Origin: Phaeosaccion multiseriatum
Taxonomy: Eukaryota > Ochrophyta, other classes
Direction of reading: 5' to 3'
Length of the DNA stretch: 64,000 bases
Assembly (NCBI GenBank): GCA_965112735.1
Contig: OZ218951.1
Location: 1,550,001 to 1,614,000, forward strand
In this document: piece by piece, positions 53,201 to 64,000 of the stretch
Layout of the letters: each line of letters begins with the position of its first letter
Numbering within the stretch: the stretch's first letter is position 1
The notes under the pieces: generated by a model
What the model was told of the DNA's origin: nothing
The model's input: only the letters and a program-made list of their open reading frames with translations
Databases searched by the model: none
Translations under genes and position numbers: made by a program

Positions 53201-56200
53201 TAGTACTGCCGTATCACCAACCGTCACAGCCCCAGCTACGGTTACACCACCGGCACCGGCAGGACCAAGAGGAACAAGAGGCGGCGGCAGCAGCAGGAGC
53301 AGCGGTAGGGGCGTCGGCGGCGGTGGTGGTGGCGTGCGTGGCGACGCCCGGTCGTCGGACTCGGAGCACGAACCGGACCAGGGTCCAAACCCGCCAATAC
53401 GCTGCGTGCTACAGGGGAAGAAGGCTTTTGTAGCGGATGTGTTGGGGGAGCATGTGTTGTGTGAGACGCTTGGGCACAAAACATCGGTGGGGAGTCTCAA
53501 GTTGCGCTTCTCCGTCAAGGTAGACAGTTGGGGAGTGGCAGAGCAGCAGGTGATGGGATTTTGGAGGGCCAAGACTGAGAATGCGGTCATTTGTGGAGCA
53601 AGAAAAGAAGTGGAGGTAAGAAGAATGGGTGGCTGTTTTGTACGTGGTTGCGTGTGTGGAGGTATATACTTCTCCCGAAGGGTTCCCGAAGGGTTCCCGA
53701 AGGGTTCCCGAAGGGCGGAGGGGGCTGGTGGGGTGGGGTGGGAGGAGGAGGGAGGGAGGAAGGGAGGGAGGGAGGTGGGTGGGTGAACCCGAAGCTCGCA
53801 AGCGAATGGCCTTGTTACTTGAGTAAGGAACCTGCTTGCCGCGTCCACGACAAATCTCCACTCCCATCTTCCACTTCTGAGTACAGTCTCCAATCATGGA
53901 CCCCCCTTTCCCCCCTCCTCTCTGCCCCCTTGGCTTGGCTTGGATGGACAGGCCTCTGGGATACTTCGGGTACGATTCCGACCCGACGCAGCAGTTGGTG
54001 ATACAATACGGGGACAAGGGGTAGAGGGAGGAGAGGGGGAAGCAGAGGTAGGGAGCAGTGCTGCTGCGGTTGGCGCCCGTGATGCCAGCATCAGGCAAAA
54101 GCGGAAGGCACCGGAAGGAGAAGAAGCTGCTGGTGGAGATGCAGCAGCAGCAGCAGCAGTACCAGCAGTAGCAGTTGGTGATACAGTAGAGGAGAGGGGC
54201 GAGGGGGGGGAGGTGAACAAGATTGATGCCAGCAACGGTGGGACCGAGATCGATAGTGGCGGTGGGGACACTTCAGTTGGTGAAACGGCAGCAGTGCAAG
54301 CCGACGAGGGGGGAGGAGCAGCACCTCCTGCTAAGCGAGGCAAGGGAAAGGGGGGGGGGTCATTCTCGGCCACTGTTCCTGTTCCAGCCAGAGGTGGTGG
54401 TGGTCGTAGTAGTGGTGGTGAGGCAGGCGGTAGCGGAGCGAGCTCTCCCTCCTCTCCCTCCTCGGATAAGGGCACCCGTGGCGCGATTAGAACTCGACGC
54501 CAGAGTGCCCGTGGTGGGGGGAAGGGAGCAAAGGCTGCTGGTGGGGGGGGCGGGGGTAGCGGTGCTGGCGAAGGGAAGGAGAAGGAAGGCGGGCAACAAC
54601 CCGAGCCAGAAGCAGAGGCAGGAGCAGAGGCTGTGTCTGTGAAGCAGGCGCAGCAACAGCGGCAGAAGGAGGAGAAGGAGAAGAAGAAGAAGAAGAAGAA
54701 GAAGGAGGAGGAGGAGGAGGAGGGGAAGAAGAAGAAGGAGGAGAAAAAGGAGAAGGAGAAGGAGGGGGAGGAGGGGAAGAAGAAGGAGGAAGAGAAAAAG
54801 AAGGAGAACGAGAAAGAGGGGGAGGATGGGAAGAAGAAGGAGGAGGAGAAAAAGAAGAAGAAGGAGGAGGAGAAGGAGGAGTCGGATGTGAGGGCCAGAG
54901 AGGTGGAAATCATGTTTGATGTGACCGCGTTTCAAAAGGATGTGGAAGTGGCCTTCAACATCGGGCTTACTCAGGTGCGATCGTTGTGTGTGAATGTATG
55001 TGTAGATAGATGGGCGGATAAAGAGAGGGGGAGATGGATGGATGAATAGATGGAGGCGATGTTATCATAGAACAAGCGAGCCTTAGATCCACGTTTTCAT
55101 GCATGAATTAACATCAGCTCACTGCCCCCCCCCCCCCCCCTCACACACACACACACACACACACGCACGCACATGCGGGTGCACACACACACATATGTGA
55201 CTTTACCGGACTGACACCAGGTACCGAACACAGAAGCCAATATCAGGGCGGAGACTTCCCAAGCGCGCCTTCTGATTGCCCTTCCCAAGACGGAGGAAAG
55301 TGGGTCACCGGCACACCCAAGCGTAGACACATGTTCTGCACATGTGGCGTACCTCAACCGGGCCATGACCGAACGGACAGGGTGGAGGGAAGAGGCGGTG
55401 TTGCAGAAGAGCGCTGCGGTACTGTTCGTGGACAAGGAGGAGGAGGAGGAGGAGGAGGAGGTGGTGGTGGAGAAGGAGGAGGAGAAGGGAGGAGGGGCAG
55501 GGGCGGAGGGGATGGTAGTGGATGTAGAAGGAGGAGGAGAGGAGGGAGGAAGAGGAGGAGGAGGGGGAGGGGGAAAGGGGGCGGCAAAGGCAGGCCCATT
55601 AAAGGGGAAAGCGAGAGGATCACCGGCATATGGGTATGTCGCGGAGGCACCCACGGCCAATGCGCTGTCGTTTGTGGCATCGCTGGTAGAGTCTGGAAGG
55701 GAGCTTCGGCCGATGTGGGTGGCATTGCCGCCCAGGCGGGAGGGGAAGGATTCTGAATACAATGCTTACGCGGTAAGAGATGTGTGCGAATTACAAGGCA
55801 ACAGGGGAGGCAGGTGGTGGAGCGGGAGGAGGAGCAGTGGTAGGGAGTGAAGGAAGAGGGGGGGGGGGGTCGGGCAAAGATGGGGAGGGAGAAGGAGTGG
55901 AGGGGAGGAAGGAGAGCGCCAATCACCTCGCGCTACTTTCTTCTTTCATATACTCGAGTGCTTGCCGAGTAAGCATGAAGGACACACACGCACACAAACT
56001 CACACACACACACACACTGCACACCCTCTGTCCTCTCTCTCTCTCTCTGCCAGGCTGTGTATCCAATGTGCTTAGAGACGCAAACCGACGGATCGAGAGA
56101 CCCTGTTGTCACCCACGTGCTGCTGGTGCTGCACGGTGTGGATGGCACTGTATGGCAGAGCATCGCAGACACCGTTCTGGAGATGGCAGTCTTTTTGCGG

Positions 56201-57323
56201 CGCAAGGTGGAGAGAACGATCGTCGCCAACCCTGCCTTTAGAGACAGCATCGTTCTAAAGGATCTCAAGCAGCTGCTGGACGATGTGTTGGCGTGCAAGA
56301 GGAAGGGTAGTGGGAGAGGGGAAGGGGGTGGAGCAGTGGTAGGGGTGGCGGCCGATGGACATGATGTTGATGATGGTGATGGTGAGGATGATGATGTTGT
56401 TGTTGTTGGCGACGGCGATGAAGAGACGGAGGAGGAGCACGCGCACAAGCTCGTACAGAGGTGGGTGGGGTGTGTGGGAGGATGGGCGGGTGGGTAAGGG
56501 TGTGCGTGTGATGACCGACTGAGGGCTAGCAAGTCTTCCCCAATCGGCCCATGCCTGTCTGGGACGGGGAGATGATGTGTTGTGTGTAGGGAGGGTAGTA
56601 AGGCATTGCTGCGGGCCCCCTGTGGGCTTTCTGCATGCTTCCTTCTGTGGCCTGAAATGTGCCGCCGGTGCTCAACTCAAGTTTCCCCCGTTCCCCCTTT
56701 TGTCCCTTTTGCTTCTCTTACCAATCAAGAAAGTCTACGTCTTTCCTTCTCTGACTCTCCCTTTCTCTCTCTCTCTCTCTCTTTCTGGCCCTTCTCTCTC
56801 GCCCCCACGGCTGTGTGTCCACCCCTTTTCACAACTGTCAGATTGACAGCGGTGTACCACAACCTGTGTCTGCGGGACCGCCAGCTGAGAACCCAACCCA
56901 AAGTCGACTCTGCCGTCACAGTCAAAGTAGAGGACGAGGCGAGCAACAATAGCAACGAGGGGAAGGCGGTAGCAGCATCAGCAGCGCCAGCAGCGTCAGA
57001 CGCCGGGGGTGAGGCCAAGGAGGACAAGGAGGGCAGGCAGGGCGGCAGCGATACAGCAGTTGGTGATACAGCATCCTCAGAAGGCGGAGAGGCGGGCAGA
57101 ACGAGCAGGTCTGTCAGCGGTAGCAGCAGCAGGGCTGGCAGCGGCATTGGACAAATTAGTTACCTGGACCAGAACCGCTGCAGCGATGGGCGAAGTGAGA
57201 TGAGGGAACGCTTGCATTCCTCTCTCTCTCGGGAGGAGGAAGCCGAAGCCGCCGCCTGTGCCGGTAGTGGAGACGTGGAGGGGTCCACAATCAAGTGTCT
57301 GGCCAAGAACATGCGGTGCGTGG

Positions 57324-57386
<63 letters not shown>

Positions 57387-58822
57387 GTGGGTGCTTCTGA
57401 GTGGGTGGGTATGTGTGCATGTATGTGTGTGTGTGTTCACTCTTCCCTCCTCTTCCACCCCCTCCCTCCCCTTCTCTCTCCCCTCGTCCCTCTCTCTCTC
57501 TCCCAGGCACTTCTTCAGCGAAGGGCGGCGCGGCGTGTTTGTAGATTGCCTCTTCTACATTCTGAAACGTACGCAGGACCACGCCTTTGCGGGTCTTATT
57601 CAGGAGTGGATATGGACGTGCTGGTCCGTCAACGACAGGTAGGGAGGGGTGTAGTCGTGGAATAGTAATGATGAGGATGGTGAGGAGGATGATGACGTGA
57701 CGAGGGCGACCCATCGATCGAGCACCTGCCAGAGCATAGGGCGGAGGGAGGGGGGCTGAGAAAGGATGTGGACCAGCGCCTGCTCAGGGTGCACTTCATT
57801 CTCTACTGTTATAGGCCCTACGGCTTCAAACTAGGCTTGCGCGTATGCGTCCCTCCCTCTCCCTCTCTTTTTCCCCCTCTGGGACCCCGTCTCTTTCTCT
57901 TCCTCTCTACTTCCCTCACTCACTCACTCACTCATGCCCTCCGTCTCCCCCCCGCCCCCTCCTCCCTTCTCTCTCTCCCTGTCTTCCTCCCTCCCTCTGA
58001 CCGACGATTGCTATTCTCCTCCCCCCGCAGCCTGGAAGTAGAGATGCTAATGGAAGTCGCCAGCAAGAAGCAGAACAAATCTCTCTTTGAGGACGCAGTC
58101 AACACTCTTGACGAGGTGAGGAAAGAGAGGGGGAGAGGGAGAGAGAGAGACAGAGATATCATGCGATGCAACTCCATTTCAACTCTCATCTTTCCATCTC
58201 ACTCACTTACCCCCCCTTGGACACACACAACCACGCACGCATACCCACTCTCGCCCACACACACACACACACACGCGCGTGCGCCCATTGGTGATTCAGG
58301 TGGTGCGGTTGGACGAAGAGTACCTCGAGGCGCTGAACCGCCGCTCCACTGTGCACTTCCTGGCCGGGCAGTACGAGGCCTCCCTTAGAGACATTGACCT
58401 GGTGCTGAGCATGGAGCGACGCCACTTTGGGGCTTTGAATGGGCAGGGCCTGGCAAGGATGAAGATGGGGCACTACAAAGGTGAGGGAGGGAGAGGAACA
58501 ATGGGAGGTTTCGACTGCTGCTCGTTGGTCGGCTCATCACCTATCTCCCTCCGCGTTGTCGTTCTCTGCTCCGACCTCTCCACACCATTCCCCTTCTCAT
58601 CCCATCCACTGCCATCCCCCACACCACACAACACCCCTTCCCATTCCATCCACGGATATATATCCCATGCATTGCCACCCTCCACACCCAACCCCACATC
58701 ACTCCACAGAGGCGCTGGAGAGCTTCAAGCAGGTGCTCCGTGTGAATCCCTGGATGCGTGGAGAGACGTTGATGCGCAACATGGCGGTGTGCCAGGCATC
58801 CGCCACGGCCTCAGCCATGTAA
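48549..58822 (+). CDS. Giant Gln-rich protein with bZIP-like and NTF2-like regions, apparently continuous with TPR exons, 9 exons, about 2677 aa
   Basis: Exons 48549-53615, 53952-54974, 55221-55772, 56054-56460, 56842-57315, 57507-57638, 58031-58115, 58300-58480, 58710-58822; phases agree (8034 nt). Residues 1-1440 are Gln/Gly/Ala-rich with an acidic patch. At about 1440-1475, KSRISARNARLRRQAF leads into LEDISGELEKR, which aligns with a bZIP basic region and short zipper but has Ser where Asn is normally invariant. It is followed by EVATDVLRMWWSGDTDLAKL and LRFSVKVDSWGVAEQQVMGF, which look like an NTF2/SnoaL-type fold. Exon 2 ends in a long Lys/Glu run. Later exons contain HVLLVLHGVDGTVWQSIADT, FSEGRRGVFVDCLFYILKR and, at the end, TPR helices (YEASLRDIDLVLSMERR, YKEALESFKQVLRVNP). 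It could be a transcription regulator with an interaction tail. Two adjacent genes wrongly joined, probably near 54975-55220, is the main alternative. Confidence 0.65.
57328..57385. repeat. GT dinucleotide microsatellite
   Basis: A near-pure GT run starting shortly after the donor at 57316. Similar CA or CT tracts occur in other introns of this gene (55140-55164, 55999-56018, 56763-56783). Confidence 0.95.
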
Positions 58823-60425
58823 CTGTATTGTAACTGTAGCGCCAGCAGTTGCAGCAGTTTTATCGAGGCTTTGAGAGGCCATGGGAAGGGGTGTGTTTCC
58901 CATCGAATAGCAGGGCAGGGGAGGGGGTGAGGTGGGGTGGGTTGTCTCGATGACGAAATAGCGGCGGGGGAGGAGGCGGCAACACCTCGCAGGTGTACAG
59001 CGAGAGGGAAGGACGAGAGAGGAAAGGATGTGGTTGATTTTTATTGATTTTGCGTTGTTTTTGTTGGTGTCTTGAAGCGCCAAGGGCTTGTCAAGTGTGG
59101 TGAGTAGTTGAAAGGCCCACCACCAAGAGGAAGTTGTTTAGTGTGTGGTATGGTGTGACGAGTGAGTTGAGAGGGGTAAGAGAGTGGGCTGCTCGACTTG
59201 CTTTGTCCAGAGAGAAGCGCAGGGGAGGGACACGTGTGCGGTGGAGTTGTCTGTCTGCCTCCTGACGGGAGGGAGGGAGGGAGGGAAGGAGGTGGATTGG
59301 ACAGATTCGGAGTCTTCGCATGCAAGGAATTCGGCGTTATTCTCTGCTTATGCGTATGCGTGTGCATATGTATGTGTGTGCCCTTCCCTTTCCTCAGACG
59401 TACTTCTAGACTACATGGTACGGAGGGCCGATTCTGACCCCGATGGACAATGGATTGACAGATATAAATACCCTACATACAAATATAAATAAAAGTATAT
59501 ATAGAAAGGAGAAATATAAAATGACCACAAATGAAGTGCCTTCACAAAGCACCTCCCAACGCTCCGAATCCATTAGAGAGTCACACGGAGAGGAGAAGCT
59601 CAAGTGGACACGTGGCGGGCAGGCTCAAGCTCACTTCACAGGCAGAGTGTTGCTTGTACCCAGGTGTGATAACTTCCCCCCCCGTCCATTGCCATCCCTC
59701 CCCATCCCATCCACTGCCATACAGTGCCGTCCCTCCTCCTGGCCGGGCCGGGTTCTTGTGTTGCCTCTGCGGTGGTATAGGGGTAAGGAGAGGGTACTTA
59801 CATGCGCAATCATTAAGTAACTTTATGTATTGTCTTTCAAAAGATACACACCATGATCGCAGTCCCGGGCCAGAGCCCACAGCCGATGATCCAAATTGTG
59901 GACGCTAAGCAGATTGGGTATCTTCCAGACCCCAATCGTGCTCACATTACGACACCGTGCCTTGGAATGATGGCGGCGCCTAGCATACAGCGCTTGTCGT
60001 CATGAGGTTCCCTAATAATGAGTTAGTACAAGTTGAAGTTAAATCGTAAGGGGAAGCTTGAAGTTCCGTATATTTAATCCGGCGCGAGTTCTGTGGCCTG
60101 GCTCATAGCACCAACTGCCGCTGCTGCTATTCTACGGTGCTGCTGATGCACTGGAAGCGTCAGGCCCTGGTAGATTTCCCTTCCACTTCATCAAGTTTCA
60201 TGCCACGTGAAGGTAGGTGGGTTTTGGGGACGTGTCCCTCTCCCCCCCCCCTCCATCGTCAAAAAAGAGCAAGCGACAGACAGAGCAGGAGAGGGTAGAA
60301 GGAGCCTGCCGTCCTCCCCTTGAGAGAGTCTCCGTCCGTCCCTCCCAACTCCGCCCCCCACTCAGCCCGCCGCTGCTGCTGCTGTATAACCAACTGCCTC
60401 TGCAGCTGCTGTTGCCGCCCGCTGC
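58823..60425. other. Intergenic region between convergent genes
   Basis: About 1.6 kb with no convincing coding frame. It contains a GGGA stretch near 59267-59290 and AT-rich sequence at 59461-59523. A tRNA-like D-arm sequence near 59770-59785 has no matching anticodon or T arms. Confidence 0.55.
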
Positions 60426-63400
60426 TTAGTCCACCTGCTCCATGGTGGACTCCTCTGCTCCGTCTCCGTCCTCAAGGGGGGGCAGGTCATCATCGTCATC
60501 ATCATCGTCCTCGTCGTCGTCGATGGACAGACCGAGCTTGATGAGTCTGTGGATGCGGCCGGCGAAGGTGGTGGGCTCGTCGAGGCTGAAGCCTGAGGTG
60601 AGGAGACTGGTGTCGTAGAGCAGCCAGATGAGGTCCTTGACGGTCTGCAAGGGGTCAGGGGGTGAGGTGGGGTGGGGTGGGATAGTGGATGGGAGGCGTC
60701 AGGAGGATTTCATTTCTTCCGTCATGTTCCGACCACATAACATACACTCCCACCAGATGACATACAGAGAGAGAGGGGAGAGGCACGGAAGTACACTGCA
60801 CATCCCTCTCGCAAGTCCCTCCATCCCCTCCTTCTTTCTTACCTTGTCGCTCTGGTCGGCCTCGGCCTTGCTCCTCAAGGCGCTGATGATGGGGTTGCTG
60901 GGGTTGATCTCCATCGTCTTCTTGGAGGTCATGTAGGAACCCGTAGACGAGTCCCTCAGGGCCTGGGCCTTCATGATTCGCTCCATGTTGGCGGACCATC
61001 CAAACTCGCCCGTCACCAGCACGCAGGGGGAGTCTGCCAGCCTGTTGGACACCACCACCTTCTCCACCTTGTCGTCGAGCACCTCCTTCATGAGCTTGCA
61101 GAGCCCCTCGGAGGCAGCCTTTGCCTCCTCGAACTTCTTGGTCTCGTCCTCGTCCTCCTCCAGCTTGAGTCCCTCCTTGGACGCGGACAGCAGCTTCTTT
61201 CCCTCGTACTCCTGTTGACGATGTTCAAAGCCAGCGGTTAGTGCATCCGGGTTGGTTGGTGGTCAGTTGGGTTGATTGATTGTCGTAGCAGGGGTGGGTG
61301 GGAGAATGCAAAGGACGAAAGTTAAACGTAAACGTCCATAGTCTTCGAGCGAGAAACCTTGTGCGCGGACCACCTTCCCCCTCTTCTCTCCCTCTCTCCC
61401 TGCCCGCCCACCCACCCATGAGAAGCCAACGCAACCCAACGCAACCCAAACAGCCCCTCCGCTCCCCTCCCCTCCATCCATCCCTCACCTTGAGCTGCTG
61501 CACGGCGTACTCGTCAATGGGGTCCGTCATGAAGATGACCTCATAGCCTGTCTTCTTGAGCTTCTCCAGGAAGGGCGAGTTCTCCACGGCCACCTTGCTC
61601 TCTCCCGTCACGTAGTAAATGCCCGGCTGCTGGTCGCTCATGCGGCCAATGTAGTCATCCAGAGAGGTCATCTCCTCTCCCGACTTGGTGCTGTGGTAGC
61701 GCAGCAGCTTGGCGAGCTTGTTGCGGTTGGTGCTGTCCTCGTGGATACCGAGCTTGAGGTTCTTGGCGAAGGCCTCGTAGAACTGCACACAGAGGCACAG
61801 GGCATAAACAAGGAGATGTGTAAAAAGACGGGTGAGTCATCAAATCAAGCATGTACGCCCAAAGCTGGTGCACCTCTATACCCCTCTCTCCCTCTCCCAT
61901 TCCGCTCCACGTCCCCTCACCTTCTTGTACTTCTCTCCGTCCTCCGCGAGCTCGTTGAACAGCTCGATGCTCTTCTTCACAAGGTTCTTGCGGATGACAC
62001 GCAGGATCTTGTTCTGCTGCAGAGACTCACGGGAGATGTTCAGGGGAAGGTCCTCCGAGTCCACAACACCCTTGACGAACTGCACGAGTTGGTAGTATGG
62101 GTGTAAGGGGCAGGGCGGCGACAAATATGAGCAGGGTAAGAGTACCATATATATACAGAACAGTCGTATCAGTATTATTCATGATCTATCATAGCAGCCT
62201 CACTCTCATTGACTTACCGAGAGGTACTCGGGCATGAGCTCCTCGCAGTTGTCCATGATGAAGACCCTGCGTACGTACAGCTTGATGTTGTTGTGCTTCT
62301 TCTTGTTGCCTCCCTCGAACATGTCGAAGGGGGCGCGCTTTGGCACGTACAGCACACTGTAGTGTTGGAGGACGGCAAGGGAGAGAGCAGTGAGACACCA
62401 GGAAAAGAGTAAGTACATTTCCTTTTTGCCAACCCCATTCCCACACCCAGCCACCCACACAACCCTTCCCCTCCCCTCCCTAACTACTCCGCCCACCCCA
62501 CCCCCCTCCTCACCTGCGGAACTCGAGCTGTCCCTCCACCGAGAAGTGCTTGACAGCGGCGTGGTCCTCCCAATCGTTGCTCAGCGCCTTGTAGAAGGAG
62601 GCATACTCCTCGTGGGGGATGTCGTCAGGTTTCCGCATCCAGATGGGCTTCTGGCTGTTGAGGTGCTCCCAGTCGTGCGTCACCTCCTTGATCTTCTTGG
62701 TCTTCTTCTCCTTCTCCTCCTCATCCACGTCCTCCACCTGTTGCGTTTTCGTAAGTCATGCGTCGCCAGAGATTGAGAGCGAGAGAGGCGACAGATGGGG
62801 AGGGAAAACACAAAAAGACATAGCGGGGCGGGACCAGGGTGAGTCTCAGGAGTGCGCACAGCCCCCAAACAAGCTCAGGCGCCACTACAGTACGGAAGGC
62901 ATCTTTTCTCCGATCTCTAAACTGCCTCTGAGGCAGAAGCGAGAGAGAGAAGGGGGGGGGGGGCAGAGCAAGCATACGACGGCAAGCAAACCAGCTCCGT
63001 CTCTCTCCCTTCCCCGCCCGTATGTGGCCTGGCCATACAAAGCAATCAAATGCAGTACCTCAGCCTCCACCCTCTATCTCTCTCACCTTGGGCTTGTCGG
63101 CGTCCTCCTCCTCCTCGTCGTCGTCGTCGTCATCCGTCACCTCCTTCTCGGTGGTCTTCTCCACGTACATCTTGATAGGGAAGCCGATGAACTCAGAGTG
63201 CTTCTTCACCAGGTCCTTGAGCTGTTGGTGGTAGGCACAAGTGAGGGCAGAGGGAGGATGGAGCGAATAGTACAAGGCGTTAAAAAGAGGGTTCTATACC
63301 TACCTCATATCAGAAACTCTCCTCTGCCACTCTGTACTTGTCCCCTAACACCCCACTCCGCAACACTCCCACACTCACTCACTCCCTCCCCTCCCCTCCC

Positions 63401-64000
63401 TTCCCCGTCGTCCTCCTCCACTCACCCTTCGCTCCTCCAGGTACTCCTGCATGTCCTCCTTGAGCTGCAGCTCGATGCGAGTACCACGTCCGAGGGGCTT
63501 GACGCCCTCAGCGGCGGGGGTGACGGTGAAGGAGCCTCCAGCGGCGGATTCCCATGTGTACAGCTCGTCGTCGTTGTGGCGGGAGGTGACAGTCACCTAA
63601 GAGACGGAAGAGACGAGAGGTATGAAGGAAATGAGAAAGGGTGGAATGCAGGGGGGGTAAGGTTGAGTGGAAAGATAATGCTCTCTCTTTCCTTCTATTT
63701 CACTGGTGCTTGTGGGTCTAAATTCAGAGACTGTCTTGCTCTTCGATTCTTTTGGGACTCCACCAAATGGACGTCGACTGACGGGGACTCGGCGTACCTT
63801 ATCGGCGACGAGGTAGGCGGAGTAGAATCCCACTCCGAACTGCCCGATCATGCTGATGTCGGCGCCGGCAGAGAGGGCCTCCATGAACTGCTTGGTACCG
63901 GACTTGGCGATGGTTCCGAGGTTGTTGACGAGGTCGGTCTTAGTCATGCCGATGCCGGTGTCCTCGATGGTCAGGGTGTTGTTGGCCTTGTCGGCGATGA
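60426..64000 (-). CDS. HSP90: Cytosolic-type HSP90, 3' part (5' end beyond window), at least 9 exons
   Basis: Exons in transcript order: 63798-64000 (cut by the window edge), 63426-63596, 63087-63221, 62514-62737, 62218-62356, 61921-62079, 61489-61782, 60843-61211, 60426-60644. The first piece shows the ATP-binding domain: [29 protein letters not shown] and [19 protein letters not shown] charged Asp/Glu linker follows ([16 protein letters not shown]). The middle domain has [30 protein letters not shown] and [20 protein letters not shown]. The C-terminal domain includes [20 protein letters not shown]. The end, MEQVD, replaces the usual MEEVD that binds TPR co-chaperones. There is no ER-retention signal, so it is cytosolic. 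Only the start of the N-terminal domain is missing. Confidence 0.97.

Noticed and set aside
57815-57842. A small exon encoding PYGFKLGLR in the large bZIP/TPR gene
   Set aside because: It has an acceptor and a possible donor, but using it breaks phase with the next exon, whereas skipping it keeps phase.
59755-59790. tRNA-like sequence GGTGGTATAGGGGTAAGG
   Set aside because: Only a D-arm-like segment is present; no anticodon stem, T arm or acceptor pairing follows.

Overview
This is a eukaryotic nuclear window. Its genes are broken by many GT-AG introns (commonly GTGAGT, GTAAG or GTGCGT donors and CAG acceptors). Intron and intergenic DNA is full of low-complexity tracts: GGGA/TCCC, CA/TG, AGG, ATGG and CAG. 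Gene content is that of a compact protist genome: a kinesin-4-type motor, a VMP1/KMS1 membrane protein, MORN and EF-hand proteins, a calpain-like protein, a plant/fungal/protist-style hybrid histidine kinase, a stramenopile-like bZIP and cytosolic HSP90. A photosynthetic stramenopile of the eustigmatophyte (Nannochloropsis/Microchloropsis) type fits best, but that is an inference from style and content; no marker gene is present.

Layout, left to right: a 15-exon MORN-repeat gene (minus, 964-8777); VMP1-like gene (plus, 9732-12355); intronless ankyrin gene (minus, 13321-14778) divergent from a 12-exon kinesin (plus, 15194-22306); a weak hypothetical gene (minus, 22947-23414); an AIRIM/C1orf109-like gene (minus, 23914-24992) divergent from a glutathione-transferase-like gene (plus, 25117-27117); a MYND-finger gene (plus, 27644-28495); a hybrid histidine kinase (plus, 29857-32350, with unresolved upstream exons); a repeat island with a 32-bp minisatellite, a 579-bp foldback element and an ATGG microsatellite (32676-34027); an EF-hand gene (minus, 34034-39518); a MITE-like element (39908-40149); a secretory-pathway protein (minus, 40340-42149) divergent from a calpain-like pseudoprotease (plus, 42287-47850); a very large Gln-rich bZIP-like gene that by splice phase runs on into TPR exons (plus, 48549-58822); and the 3' part of HSP90 (minus, 60426 to the window edge).

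The exon models were assembled by hand from splice sites. Each complete multi-exon model given here keeps phase through every junction and totals a multiple of three, except the kinesin, which carries one surplus base in a G run. No operon-like pathway is evident. Several gene pairs are divergent and share short 5' regions (124 to 415 bp). The strongest unexplained signals are a dispersed 11-base word (GTTGGTGATAC) found in exons and introns on both strands and read in frame as VGDT or VSPT, a tidy MITE-like element holding a GC-palindromic minisatellite, a 579-bp foldback element, and a calpain whose catalytic Cys and His are both replaced.
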